From positions 797,773-861,772 of the forward strand of contig JAJHZJ010000419.1 in the NCBI GenBank assembly GCA_023548195.1: a DNA stretch of 64,000 bases. Reading direction: 5' to 3'. The DNA is from Bettongia penicillata ogilbyi. Taxonomy: Eukaryota; Chordata; Mammalia; Diprotodontia; Potoroidae. A program made the translations under genes and the position numbers. The first letter of the stretch is position 1; every line of letters starts with the position of its first letter. Below, piece after piece: positions 1 through 11,299 of the stretch. The notes beneath the pieces were generated by a model. The model was given only the letters and a program-made list of their open reading frames with translations, was not told where the DNA came from and did not search any database.

Positions 1-599
1 TACTAAGTTATTGTCTTCTAGGTTCATCATTCTGACTTCTCTTACCTTTATCTTCATATGATATGGTTTTCAGTATGCTGTAGTATAAACAGCATTTGAA
101 GTCAGAAAATATGAGTTTGAGGACTAACTATTTCATCCTGTCTGGGTTGCCTTGGTCAAATTGTTTAAACTCTTTGAGATTCAGTGATATAGGTCATAGA
201 TTTAGATGTGAAAGGGGATATAGAATCATTTAGTCTTAAGTAGGTCAGGCCTGGCCACATGAGGCTATTGCCTAGAGTTGGAGAGTAAAACAAAATGAAA
301 CACTCATGGAATATTCAACAAGTAAAAAAAAAAGAAAAGAAAACGGAAATTTACTTAGCAATAACAGGGAAAGAATATTCAGCAAGGATACAACCTTGAT
401 ATAACTGAGCATAGCTTCTCTACCCCTATATTGTCCATGATGGTCTGATGATCAGAAGCCTGTAGGAGCAGTTGCAGCTCTGCATGCCCCTGGCCCTTTT
501 TGTATCCAGATGACAAGGAAGATATATCAATAGTCCATTCCCAAATTTGCTGAACCAATGAAGTCCCAAGGACAAATTCAATATCATTTAAGGAAAAGT
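1..599. other. No gene or clear repeat seen
   Basis: This AT-rich stretch has no long open frame and no repeat family I recognise. A short A-rich run lies near 328-340. Confidence 0.4.
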
Positions 600-695
600 A
601 TTGTAAGACTCAAATAAGATAACCAATAGAAAGCACTTTACAAACTTTGAAGTGCTATAAACTGCTAGTTATTGCTATTATTGTTAGCCTATGGT
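600..695 (+). repeat. 3' tail of a MON1/MIR-type CORE-SINE
   Basis: The phrase 'aagcactttacaaac' followed by 'gctagttattgctattatt' is the usual 3' end of marsupial MON1/MIR-like SINEs. The head and core are missing or too diverged to see. Confidence 0.5.
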
Positions 696-1034
696 GGCAA
701 TCCTGCAATCTAGAGATTATTTCATTCCCTGAACCTTCTATTGCCTTCCTACTGAGATCAAACAAGTTAATAGAATAATACAGGAGTGTGCTAGCAAATG
801 TTTAACTGGACTCGGGGGAAGATGGGGCCCTAGATGCACAAACATATTTAAATTTTATCTGCTTTATAAACACCTTCTTAAATCTAACTAATCAACCACA
901 CAATAAATCATGTGCTGATTTATAGAGATTCCAGATTTCTGAGGCTTTTAAATGCTCATACTGAGAATTTTACAATTGGTCCTCAAGCTCACCCCCTGGA
1001 AAGAGCCAGCCTACTGGACAGAGGACTCTGATAG

Positions 1035-1170
1035 ATAACCCTCATTTTTAAAATAAGGAAACTGACATTTAAAGAGGTTATATAATTCATCCAAGAACCC
1101 CACAGCTGGTGTCAGAGACAGAATGGAAGCATGAGGATTCCCAACTACAAATCCAATACTATCTGCTGCC
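1035..1170 (-). repeat. MIR-type SINE, reverse orientation
   Basis: Read on the plus strand it shows 'aaataaggaaactgac', then an 'aagaggtta' block, then 'cccacagctggtgtcagag'. This is the reversed MIR core order (three-prime side first). It is old and diverged. Confidence 0.6.
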
Positions 1171-1389
1171 TCTCTTTAGACTAGTTTATCTCAGGTGCCT
1201 CACAATAGTAAATTTTATTATCCTCAGACATTTTGATAGCTTATTCTCCCTCTTCTGGATACAATAAAATTCATCAAAACACACCTCAAACAAAGTATAA
1301 TACAGTTATTGACCCGACGTGCAAATTTTCTCTTGTGAAGTGGATGGAAGCTTCCTCACAACAGAAATGATTTTACTTTGGTCTTTTTA

Positions 1390-1447
1390 TGCATAGTTTC
1401 TATTACAGTACCTGGCACAAGGAGTGTTCTCAATAAATGCTTATTGA
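1390..1447 (+). repeat. SINE/LINE2-type 3' tail fragment
   Basis: The string 'acctggcacaaggagtg' leads into 'tcaataaatgcttattga', the typical 3' end of MIR/L2-type repeats. Only the tail is visible. Confidence 0.5.
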
Positions 1448-1449
1448 CC

Positions 1450-2189
1450 AAAAGGACACTATCTTTCATATAGCTTATGATTGTATCAATATTTTTGGCA
1501 GTCACCAAAAACTGTGATAGAAGTTGAAGTCCACTAAAACCCTCTGGTTTTTATTTGTTTGTTTTGCCATATGAATTTAGGTTAAGCCATTATATAGTAT
1601 GGTATATGAAAATAAGACAGATATATTTGGAAGTAAAGGGAATGAAAAGCAAGGTCACAAGAAAAATGTATGTTTGGACTTTGGCAAGACAAGACTCTGG
1701 AGGTCAGAAATTCAGTTAGTGATGTTGTACGCTGCTTGCTTAACCTCTCATTTATTTCAAAATAACTTGTCTGTCTTGATCAGACTTCCAGGATAAATTT
1801 TGACAAATTATCTGAATGTAAAGAATTAACAGGATAGTGGAGTTGTGGCTTAATAGCGGTTTGTGTTAATAAAAAAAATGAAGAGAAAAAAAGACCTAGG
1901 TTGCTTAGGTGACACCAAGATCAACATGAGAGACTTCCAAAGCTAGCAGACTCAAACTGAATTACTAGAATTACAGCATCCAGAATTATTAGAGAAGTAA
2001 TAACTTTGTCCTACTCTGGATTCAAGGCATCTCCTTCTATTCTATTGTGATCAAGGTATTTAAGGAAGGAATCAGACAAATTCAAGTTTGTTTATACAGA
2101 ATGGTGAGGGAAACCCATAACCATGCCCTATGAGACATAGTAGCAGTACCTGGGAATGTTTAGCCTAGAGGAGAAATTGGAACTTTCAC
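1450..2189. other. Unassigned sequence
   Basis: I see no coding signature or recognisable repeat. A 65-codon open stretch near 1599-1796 has no family features and is probably chance. Confidence 0.4.
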
Positions 2190-2197
2190 TTCTCAAG

Positions 2198-2431
2198 TGC
2201 TAGTTCTCAAAATGTGGTAAGGCACCCAAGTGATATGGAATTGTTCAGAACCTTTGAAGGGCTCCATGAGTCTGAAATGATTTTCACAATAATGCTAAGA
2301 CATTTTAATCTGGAATGAGATAAATATCAATAGATGTAACTAAAAGAAACAAAAGCTCTTTGGGGGTTCCTGAGTAATTTTTAAGACTGCGAAAGGGTCC
2401 AGAGACCAAAAGAAGTAATTGATAAACACCA
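2198..2431. mobile_element. hAT-like MITE (non-autonomous DNA transposon)
   Basis: The left end 'tgctagttctcaaa' and the reverse complement of the right end ('tggtgtttatcaa') agree at 9 of 13 positions, as decayed terminal inverted repeats would. The interior has the 'tttggggg..cctgagtaatttttaaga' wording typical of mammalian hAT-Charlie MITEs. The flanks ttctcaag (2190-2197) and ttctacag (2432-2439) match at 6 of 8, consistent with the 8-bp target duplication of hAT elements. There is no transposase. The exact family is not asserted. Confidence 0.6.
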
Positions 2432-2439
2432 TTCTACAG

Positions 2440-3362
2440 GGAAAAAAGACCTTTTCTCATATCTACCAAAAACAATTCAGTGACTATTTATTTAATGGTT
2501 ATTTTGAGAGAATCAGGGCAGAAAAGGAGAGGTGTCTTCAGGTATTTGAAAGAATGTAATGTAAAAAGGTGGGACTTATTCTTTTTACCTCAGGAACATA
2601 GAATTCTTTGCTGGAAATTACTAAAAAAACATTTGGTGAAATACAAGAGATAAGTTTCTAACAATTAGACAATAGAATGGATTATCTCTTGAGGGATTAA
2701 GTTCTCAATCATTGGAAGTATTATAAGAGAAGAGGCACAATGAATACTTTTCAAGGAAATTACAGAGGGTATTGATATAGGTAGATGGTTAGGCTAGATT
2801 TCATATAAGTTCCCTTCCAACTTTAAGAGTCTTTAATTTTAACATTTGATGAAACAGGCTTGCTCCTGTGGCCTTCTTCACAGTGAGAAGGATTGTTTTC
2901 TTCTGTAGTTTTCTGTCTGTGGGTGTAAAGTGGGAGTGAGGCAGAAGTCTTGAGTGGCAGAAACTCAGGGTGAATGTGAAGGACAGCTGTCAGAAGTCAT
3001 ACTGTCAAACACTCTGCAGAGACTTTGAAAAAGCCTGATTCAGCATTTTGTGTCTCTCTGGCCTTTCTGGTGTTAGATCTGGCAGAACACAGTCTTTTGA
3101 TATTTATTTACTCTGGATGACTGGAACTCCTTGGGGAAAGACCATCACCATGGGAGAAGAGATCAGAAGCTGACAGTGTGGATGAGCCTAGACTTTCCAG
3201 GAACCAAATGCTAAGATAATAAACCAAAAATTCACCAAGTAAGTGACTAACACTTGAGTGCTATTTCTGTTAGATTACAAAGCCAAGGAAACTGGAGATT
3301 ATAAGATGATGGTACTGACAATAACTAAAATAATTATAAGTCTAACAGTAGCTAACAGAGTA
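2440..3362. other. Unassigned sequence
   Basis: No open frame above chance and no repeat family that I recognise in this stretch. Confidence 0.4.
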
Positions 3363-3400
3363 ATAGATAAAAAGATGATAGATAAATAAATAGATAGATA
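3363..3400 (+). repeat. (GATA)n-like microsatellite
   Basis: A short imperfect run of gata/aata units. It lies next to the end of the neighbouring reversed SINE and could have grown there. Confidence 0.6.
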
Positions 3401-3404
3401 AATT

Positions 3405-3645
3405 CCACTTTAAGCTTCCCAGAGAATATTAAATATATTAGCTCACTTGATCTTCACAAGAACAAAATTATGAGACAGGGGCTATTATGTTACTCATTTG
3501 ATGTATTGGGAAACTATGACAGAAAAAGGTTAGGTGATTTGCCCAAGGTCGTATAGGAAACAAGTGTCAGTGGCGGAATTTAAACTCAAATTTTCTTAAC
3601 TACAAGGTCAGAATTCTTTCCACGATGCCACCTAACTACCTCCAC
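3405..3645 (-). repeat. MON1/MIR-type CORE-SINE, reverse orientation
   Basis: In plus-strand order it shows 'gctcacttgatcttcaca', 'gggaaactatgacag', 'tgatttgcccaaggtc' and 'ccacgatgccacctaacta'. This is a nearly full-length reversed CORE-SINE from 3' region to tRNA-like head. Confidence 0.7.
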
Positions 3646-4309
3646 CTTTCCATCCCCTACCTCCAGAAAGTGACTTTCATATTAAATGTGTGATTGAAAG
3701 AATTTCCCTACCATGATCTTTGAGTTCATAACTCTATCTTTTCCCTAGCGAGTCCAAAGAACAAAGTCTCATGCTGTTGAACATGGGGGAGTTTTGCTGG
3801 GAACACTCCAAAACCCTGATGCAATTGCTATTTTAGTCTATGCTTGTATTTGTAAGGAGGCGACCCCTAGAATCACATTCTAGCCTTTCTCAAAGGCCAG
3901 AATTAAACCATAGTATTCAATTCACAAATCCAGACATGTACATTAAAAAATCATCCATAACACTAGAAAATGGCATGGGAAGGGAGTCGAGGTTGAGATG
4001 ACAGGGAGATGTCTTGTGTAATAACTTAATGTATAATGTGAGTGAGTCAGTCATAATAACATTCAGGGACCCTTTTCAAAGGGCAGTCTTAAAGAACTAC
4101 TTACTGATTTACCTACGTACCAAATAGTTACTCTATGTCATACCCTAGTCTTACTAATACAAGCACTTCTTCTTTTTGAGAAAGGGGGTGGAAGAGAATG
4201 GAGAAAGGAGGTGATAGGAGCAAGTGTTTCATAAGTTAATATTTTGAATCTCTGACCTTAGTTCTGACAAATGTGGATGAACTAAAGGTATCCTAATTCA
4301 TAAGAGATA

Positions 4310-4425
4310 TAATTATGTCGGAGTCTGAATCATGGACCAACATGTTATAGCTGAAAGACATGGCTTCGTCTGACCCCTTCATTTTCCTAATAAGGAACTG
4401 GGTCCTAGAGCGGTATAATGAATTG
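4310..4425. repeat. Ancient SINE-like fragment
   Basis: The block 'agctgaaagacatgg..' followed by 'ccccttcattttcc..aaggaactgggtcctagag' matches the wording of the mammalian repeat that normally reads '..accttagaggtcatctagtcca..'. The same repeat occurs near 16.87 kb and 24.4 kb. A 69-codon open stretch here is incidental. Confidence 0.4.
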
Positions 4426-5124
4426 ATCAAATTGATAGAAATTGTAAAAGTGGAATTATCAGAGTTTTCTATATCACATTTTAATTCTAGTTATGCTGAT
4501 TTTCTCTGTGATCACAGAAAGCAGGTCAAAAATTCCATTTATTTCCTTGAAAAATGGGAATTGAATTAGATGTAATCTATTCCTTTGGGTGTTGTGAGAA
4601 ATATCTAACTTAGAATCAAGGTGGGGATGATGAAATACTTGAACTACTTAGAAGAAGGTCGTCTGGAAATATGTCATTAGTATCCATTTGGAAAGCTCCT
4701 TAGGACTCTTCTGGGTGAGTAGCTATATGAATCATGACCATTACATTTCTCTTAGTATTATTATTGTTCGTTTTTTATGAAATTACAGTCTTTAGTTAAC
4801 TATCCAGTATACAGGTAAGGCACAAGCATCATTAGGCAATTACAATTTATAGCTATCACAGGTGAAGAGCCAGTCAAAATACATTAAGGTGTACTAATTG
4901 GGTCTCTAATTTAACAAGACAGTATCTTCAAGATCCATCTGCAGCTGCCAAAGTGCTGCCCATAGAGACATCAGGAGGAGACTGGCTATTGATACCATGA
5001 CATATTTCCAACCCAAAAATATTGTAGAGACAGAGACGATTATCTATCTGGTTTTGTAGAGTGAAGGGGAGAGAATGAGTGCTCTACAAATATACTTCTC
5101 ATAGTATTTATTTATTTGTTTTTG

Positions 5125-5300
5125 TTCAGACCTATGATTTCATTGGTGTAATGGTATCCCATTAGGGAAACTACCTCTACTAATGGAGATCAACAGCTGC
5201 TCTATAAATAAATCAGGGGCACTGAGGAATTAGGTGACTTGTCCAAGGTGTGTCAGAGACAGTGCTTGTAACTGTTTCTTCTGACTTTAGTCGAAGCAAC
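5125..5300 (-). repeat. Ancient CORE-SINE, reverse orientation
   Basis: Contains 'gatttcattggtgtaatgg', 'gggaaactacctctactaa' and 'taggtgacttgtccaagg', the order of an old marsupial/mammalian SINE read backwards. Confidence 0.5.
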
Positions 5301-5756
5301 TTGCTAATTTCCACTCTCATGGAAGTCAGATTTTTTTTCAAATGTTGAAAATAATTTTGTGATTTAGTTGGCTTCAAGGACTAAATCACATCTTGTTCAC
5401 TTGAGTAAAAAAATAATAGCTCCAGGGTGTTTCTGGTAAATCTTGATGTTTGGTTGGTACACCATGATGGGCAGCTCAGAGTCAAGGGAGCTTCACACAG
5501 CTGAATCAATTTGGGGTCTACTCATTACCTATTCTTTTTGAATGCCCTTTTCTTGCTATGGATACATAAATCTTTTCTCAGCTGTTGAAGTGAGCATTTT
5601 GCTTAGGTCTCATACTGAACATAAGCTACTAAGGCCAGGGGTCCAGCCTAGGTCAGACCCAGACCAGAACACTAACTCTGAGATTTACTTTCCAACTGTT
5701 TTTATTCCATGCCATCTCTCCTACTCTAGCAATTTGACGTTGCTGTGTCATTTTTA

Positions 5757-6008
5757 AGTTCTTTTAGTCATGTCTGACTGACTCTTCATAACCCCATTTG
5801 GAGTTTTCTTGGCAGAGATACTACAATGGTTTGGCATTTCCTTCCCCAGATCATTTTTTAGATGAGGAAAATGAGACAAACAGTTAAATGACTTGCCCAC
5901 GGTCACCCAGCTAGTAGGTAATGTTTGAGGCCCAGATTTGAATTCAGGAAGATGAATCTTCCTGATTCCAGGCTTGGTACTTTATCCACTGTGCCAGCTA
6001 GCTGTCCC
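5757..6008 (-). mobile_element. MAR1-type tRNA-derived SINE, nearly full length
   Basis: Plus-strand order runs from the tail ('catgtctgactgactcttc') through 'ggagttttcttggcagaga', 'gatgaggaaaatgagacaa' and 'gacttgcccacggtcaccc' to the head 'tccactgtgccagctagctg'. All parts of a marsupial MAR1-like element are present. It directly abuts a second reversed SINE on its right. Confidence 0.85.
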
Positions 6009-6262
6009 ATCTAACAATAACACTAACATTTGTATAAGCCTCTTGAGATTCGCAAAGTACTTTATATAAGCTATCTTATTTAATTCTGAAAATATCTCAC
6101 ACCCATGAGATAGATGCTAATACTATATACATATAAAAAACTAAAAGAAGAGGGATTAAGTGACTTACTATATTACATAGCCAGTTTGTGCCAGAGGCAG
6201 ATCTTGAACACAAGTCATTCCAATTCTGGGGCCATTTCTCTGTCCACTGTACCATCACCAAT
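6009..6262 (-). mobile_element. MON1-type CORE-SINE, nearly full length
   Basis: Starts with 'aacaataacactaacattt', followed by 'gcaaagtactttatataag', the core 'agtgacttactatattacat' and the head 'ctctgtccactgtaccatc'. This is a separate family from the abutting MAR1 copy, because each has its own tail and head. Confidence 0.75.
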
Positions 6263-6432
6263 AACAATAGACTCTCATCATCTCCAAGTTATGTGGAATG
6301 AAATTCTTTTAAAATATGGAAAATTTTTAGGAAAAAAATCAGGACCACACCAGGGGAGAATGAGGTATATTTCATTCCTATCATCCTGGCTGTTCCTAGA
6401 GTTATCCCAAAGATGATTTAGTAATTCTACAG

Positions 6433-6462
6433 ATGATGATGATGATGGTGATGAGATTATAT
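6433..6462 (+). repeat. (GAT)n microsatellite
   Basis: A short run of gat units interrupted once by ggt. It gives an artificial run of methionines in one frame and is not coding. Confidence 0.6.
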
Positions 6463-6829
6463 ATTTCATCTTATTATTTTTGTTCAATTGTAAAATGTCA
6501 ATTTATCCACCTGTTCAATGGCCTAGAGAATATTAAATTAAAAGAATATCAGGATACCAACACATTTCTGAACTATTCTAGTCACCAAAATATTTTTAGA
6601 AAACAAGAAAAAATAGAAATTATTATATAATTCATATTTTTCTCCTAGATCAGAGAATAAAGTGACTGAAAACTTTCATCAGAAGCTGCCCTTGGGAAAA
6701 AGTCAGATCTTTCTCAAATGGAGGAATCCACGGACTATTTCTCTCCCTCTCTGCCTCTGACAAATGGATACATATGCTTTTGTGAAGCTGCAGTAAAAGA
6801 ATCAGAACAAATATTCTGAATTGTAGCAT

Positions 6830-7000
6830 TATACAATGGAAAAGAGCACTGAATTCAAAGTCATAGGACCTGGTTTCCAATTCCAGTTCTGCTTCTCACT
6901 AAGTCTGTGACTTTGGGCAAGGTGCTTAGCCTCTCTGGATTTAAGTTTCTCTATCTATAAAACTATGGCAATATCCCTTAAGCTCTAAATCTATAAATGA
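6830..7000 (+). repeat. MIR-type SINE
   Basis: Forward order 'cctggtttccaattccagt', 'gtgactttgggcaaggtgc' and 'tagcctctctgg' is a MIR core. The end 'taagctctaaatctat' is the tail variant seen in several old SINEs. Confidence 0.65.
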
Positions 7001-7045
7001 ATCATTGTAGTACTTTATATTACATAGCACTCCTTCTGTAAAAGA

Positions 7046-7240
7046 GGGCTTCTTAAGTAGGAGCACATAAACTTGAACTTAAAAATATATTTTGATAACT
7101 TTGTATTGACATACATGCTTTTTTTTCTTTTAACCTTATGTATTTATTTTATGTGTCTAAAAAACATTATCCTAACATGGGGTCCATAGGTTTCACCAGA
7201 CTGCCAAAGAATCCATGACATGGAAAAGGTTAAGAACTCC
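7046..7240. mobile_element. Short non-autonomous DNA transposon (hAT-like)
   Basis: The left end 'ggcttcttaagtagg' and the inverted right end 'ggagttcttaacc' form decayed terminal inverted repeats. The interior contains 'ggggtccataggtttcacc' and 'agactgccaaagaatcc', wording I know from a mammalian MITE family. I could not find a clean target duplication. Confidence 0.55.
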
Positions 7241-7893
7241 TACTCTGAAAGAATTTAGGGGTCATTAAGAAAATGATGATCTAAAGAGTATCATTCCTGT
7301 ATAAGGAAGATTTAAGTTTTCTGCTTACAGATATAGTATGCCACAGTTAAAAATGTTAACAAGAGATCTCAGGTGAAAGTTACACTGGGGCAGTAAATCC
7401 TGTTGGGCTTAGAAGTTGCTTTATATTGAACTAAAAAGTACTACAAAAAAATGTCATTTGTTTCTAATGTGGAGTCAGTGCTTGCTGATGTAGCATGTGC
7501 ATCAATTTATGGGTCAATGGGTCAATTTATGAAGAAAAGGAATACAAATATAAGGTAAGAAGCACAAAGACGCCCCTTTCTGTTTTGTCTCATTCAAAAA
7601 AATACACTGACTTTGTGTGTGACTTAGGCTGAACAGTAGCAACATATGGTTATTTATTTGTGTGCTTGTTTTCCAATCCTGCACTTTGAATTTCCACTCT
7701 TCTTATTGAAAAATAGTTTCATATGTTAGAGTCTCCTTATCGCAATCCCCATCAACTGTGATAATGCTAGAAGGGAATGACAAAAAACAGACAGAGCTCA
7801 TCCATTCAGGAAGAGGAATTTCTCTCCAGAATCACAAAGGTTTCTTTTTTATCCATTAAACTCAAAGTCAGAAATTCATTTTGTTTTTTAGAT
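7241..7893. other. Unassigned sequence
   Basis: I see no gene and no recognisable repeat before the purine tract. Confidence 0.4.
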
Positions 7894-8163
<270 letters not shown>

Positions 8164-8899
8164 CTCATGGACCACTGGTTTGTTGGGTTCTTTAAAAATA
8201 TTGTTATTTTAAATTTTTGTTTTATTTTGTTTTTCACAGTCTAGATTCCTCAATAATGCCCAATAAATCATCAATAATGCAAAAGTTACTCATATAACTG
8301 GTCCTACTCCTACCAGCACAAGAGTGTTGGCCTGCTCTGTTTCTGACCCATGCCATTTTGCCCCCTCCATAGTCAGCCTAGTAGTTCTCTCTCTTTCCCT
8401 CCACTCTCAGGAGCTCATCATATTAATTCTGAACCTACTATAGAGACACAATTACCTTAGTTTAATATAGCTCAGAACTCCCAAGCTCAAGAAATCCTCT
8501 AACCTCAGATTCTTATATCGGTGATTACCAAGACCAGTTAATTTCAGGTCAAGAAACCTGGATCTGGAACAGACTTATTCTGAGTGTGTGGTCTCTATTA
8601 TCCTCAACCTTTGCTTGAACACGCCTAGGGAAGGGAAACCCAATACCTGTAAAAGATGTCTTTTCCATTTTTAACAGCTAAAATCTTTAGGAATGGATTT
8701 TCTTTTTGTTTCTCCCTGCTTTGTGTATATGAGGCCCAGACATTTCTCAACAACTTCCACCACTTGTTCACAATTCATTCCTTTGAGGACCCCTAGAACA
8801 AATCTATTCCCTTTTTCACATGAAAGTATGTCAAAAGCATAAACATATCTATTCGATCATTGCTACTTCCTTACTCTCAAGGCTTCTAATACCTGGGTT
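8164..8899. other. Unassigned sequence
   Basis: No repeat family or coding signal recognised. Confidence 0.4.
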
Positions 8900-8929
8900 G
8901 AACATGTGCATTTCCTTCAATGGATCTTC

Positions 8930-9440
8930 TTCTGGTGACTAATATAAGGAAGCTAGTCCCTTTTAGCTTTAACATTCTGAGATTCCTTATCTTTTGCAGT
9001 AATAATATGAAAACAAACAAACAAAACCCTTTCTCATCCATAAATTATCTACAAGAAAATTTACAGAATATTTGTTTTTTTGTGCAAGAAGAGATCTGGA
9101 AAAAGGACCCATCATCTAAGGAATCGGACAGATAGTAGTACATGAATGCAGTAACATATTAGTATGCTGCGTGTGAAACACCAAATATGAGGCATTCAAA
9201 GAAACATGGAAAATATTCCTATGAAGTGAGATAGAATGAAATGAGAACCAAAAGAATAACATTTGCAATGACTACAATAATATGGATCAAAACTCACTAA
9301 AGGGAGCTAGCTCTAAGTAATTGAGAAAACTAAGAGGGTTCTTTCAGAGAAAGGAGGTGTTCTTATTCTTGCAGAGTTATCATTATAACAGAACATTTTA
9401 TTTTTCTGAAACTACAATACAAACTTGTGTATTTTATTTC
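8930..9440 (+). repeat. Possible LINE 3'-end fragment
   Basis: The part around 9190-9290 ('gaagtgagatagaatgaaat', 'gcaatgactacaataatat') resembles the 3' regions of marsupial LINE copies that contain '..gaagtgag..aaccag..agaac..'. The match is weak and the limits are uncertain. Confidence 0.25.
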
Positions 9441-10083
9441 TTAAAAACTTCATGATTAAAATTTTCCTAACACATAATCCAACCCTTGTGGGTAAATAAG
9501 AAAGCTGCATTCACTAGGGCAGCAGTGAATTACTATTAGGGAAATGTAGGACCAAGTTCTTGTTCTTTAAATGATTTCAAGAATATTTGCATGGCGGTGC
9601 TCTAAAGAATATAACTTAAACCACTAAAAAAATGAAAACAACAGAAACCTAAAACATTAACTCAATTGTTTTATTTAACTTTGAAGATGACTGTACCTTA
9701 TGAAATGTTCTTTGAAAAACTGATTGTGTGAATTATCTATCTTTGGTTCCTGTCCCATTCAACAAACATTTATTATTAAGATTTCATAGCAATATTTATT
9801 CAGAATGTTCTGTAAAGCCAAACCAATGACTTCTGGAAGCAAGAATCACATAAGAAAAGCACCTGGGAAGCATTTCTAATAGAGTCACCAAGCAGTACAG
9901 GTTACACAGCCCTCTCCCTTGAGAGAGGTAAGATCTAGAGAAAAAAAGGAAGAATTTGCTTATTACAAAAAAAAAAAAAAACCACAAAAGATAAGTACCT
10001 TTGCTTTAGCATCATAAAATCTCCCTTTACTCTTGTGTTAACTTTTTATTTTGTTTTAAAAAGAAATGCAAATGTCTGAAAGC

Positions 10084-10465
10084 CAATTTTTTGTTCAAAA
10101 ATGTTTTTATTGTCAGTTCTGAGTTCTCTCCCCCATCCTCCCTTCACCCATTACATTATATAATTAAGTCATGCGAAATATATTTTATATTAGCCATATT
10201 GCAAAGGAAAAAAAGCAAGAAAAACTAAGAAGGTGAAAGAAATATAATTCAATTTGCACTCAAAGTTCATCAGTTCTTTATCTAGAAGCATAACTTTTCT
10301 TCATTAGTCTTTTGGGATTCCTGTGGATAATTGTACTGATCACAGGAGCTAAATCTTTCACAGTTGATTGTTGGTACAATATTGCTGTTACTGTGTACTA
10401 TGTCCCCCTAGTTCTGCTTGCTTCACTTTGCATCATCTCACATAAGCCTTCTGAAAACTTCATAT
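10084..10465 (-). mobile_element. L1 3' end (ORF2 C-terminus and 3' UTR), truncated
   Basis: Antisense order: 3' UTR ('tgagttctctcccccatcc', then 'tcatgcgaaatatattt'), then the end of ORF2 ('agttcatcagttctttatc', 'tcacagttgattg', 'attgctgttactgtgtac'). The same order occurs in the longer L1 copies at 20.0 kb and 35.4 kb. The copy ends after about 380 bp, so it is a short 5'-truncated insertion. Confidence 0.8.
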
Positions 10466-10528
10466 TTTTAATAGGGATAATTAAGAGTTGGAAGAGGGAG
10501 AGGCTATAATTACAGGAGGGTACAACTA

Positions 10529-10573
10529 TGAATGAGTGAATGAATGAATCAATGAATGAATCAAAGAATGAAA
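10529..10573 (+). repeat. (TGAA)n microsatellite
   Basis: About ten imperfect tgaa units with cases of tcaa and tgag. Confidence 0.75.
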
Positions 10574-11299
10574 ATGTTTTTCAAAGGCGTTATTGGATAT
10601 ATAATCAATAATAAATATCTGAGATATAATACAAGTAAAATATTCACTGACTTTAAAAAAATAACTTTACATTCTAATAAAGGGGATAATATTTACAGAA
10701 GAATTCTGAGTGAATAAGGGTGCTCTGATAGAGAGGTCAAATGATAATCCAGACTAGAGAACAGTACTGATTTAAATATCTTTCCTAGAATGCTATAAAA
10801 GGTTGACTAGGTGTAAGTTGGGCTGGGTGCTAATTTTGTTTCATTTATCTCGTCAAGGACATCAAGAGCAAATTATGAAATGCTTACCATTGCAGAGCAC
10901 AAGAGGCTTAAAAGCTCAGGATACCTTCCTCATTTTGTCCTGACTCTGTTTAACATCTCCAAGTAAGGAGAATGTGCCAACACCCAGAGACTACATTTCA
11001 GCAGTTTTTTCTTTGGGTTCAGCTATATGAAACCCAAGGATCATATGAGGATGATTCAGTGTGGGAGAGAAATGAAGAGTACAGAACCATCGTCCGACTG
11101 CTGCCTCTTCTGTCATTGTTGCCAGGGATATATTTGACAATTTCCTTTTTCCTAATCAAAGATGTATTCACAGGATTGTGGTGAAATGAATGGGATAAGT
11201 AGAAGGAGAAGAAATGCATAATTGATGCTTTTGATTAGACTCTAGTTTTGTTCCTTTATTTTCTTGTCATCTATTTTATAACATCAAACATCTTATATT

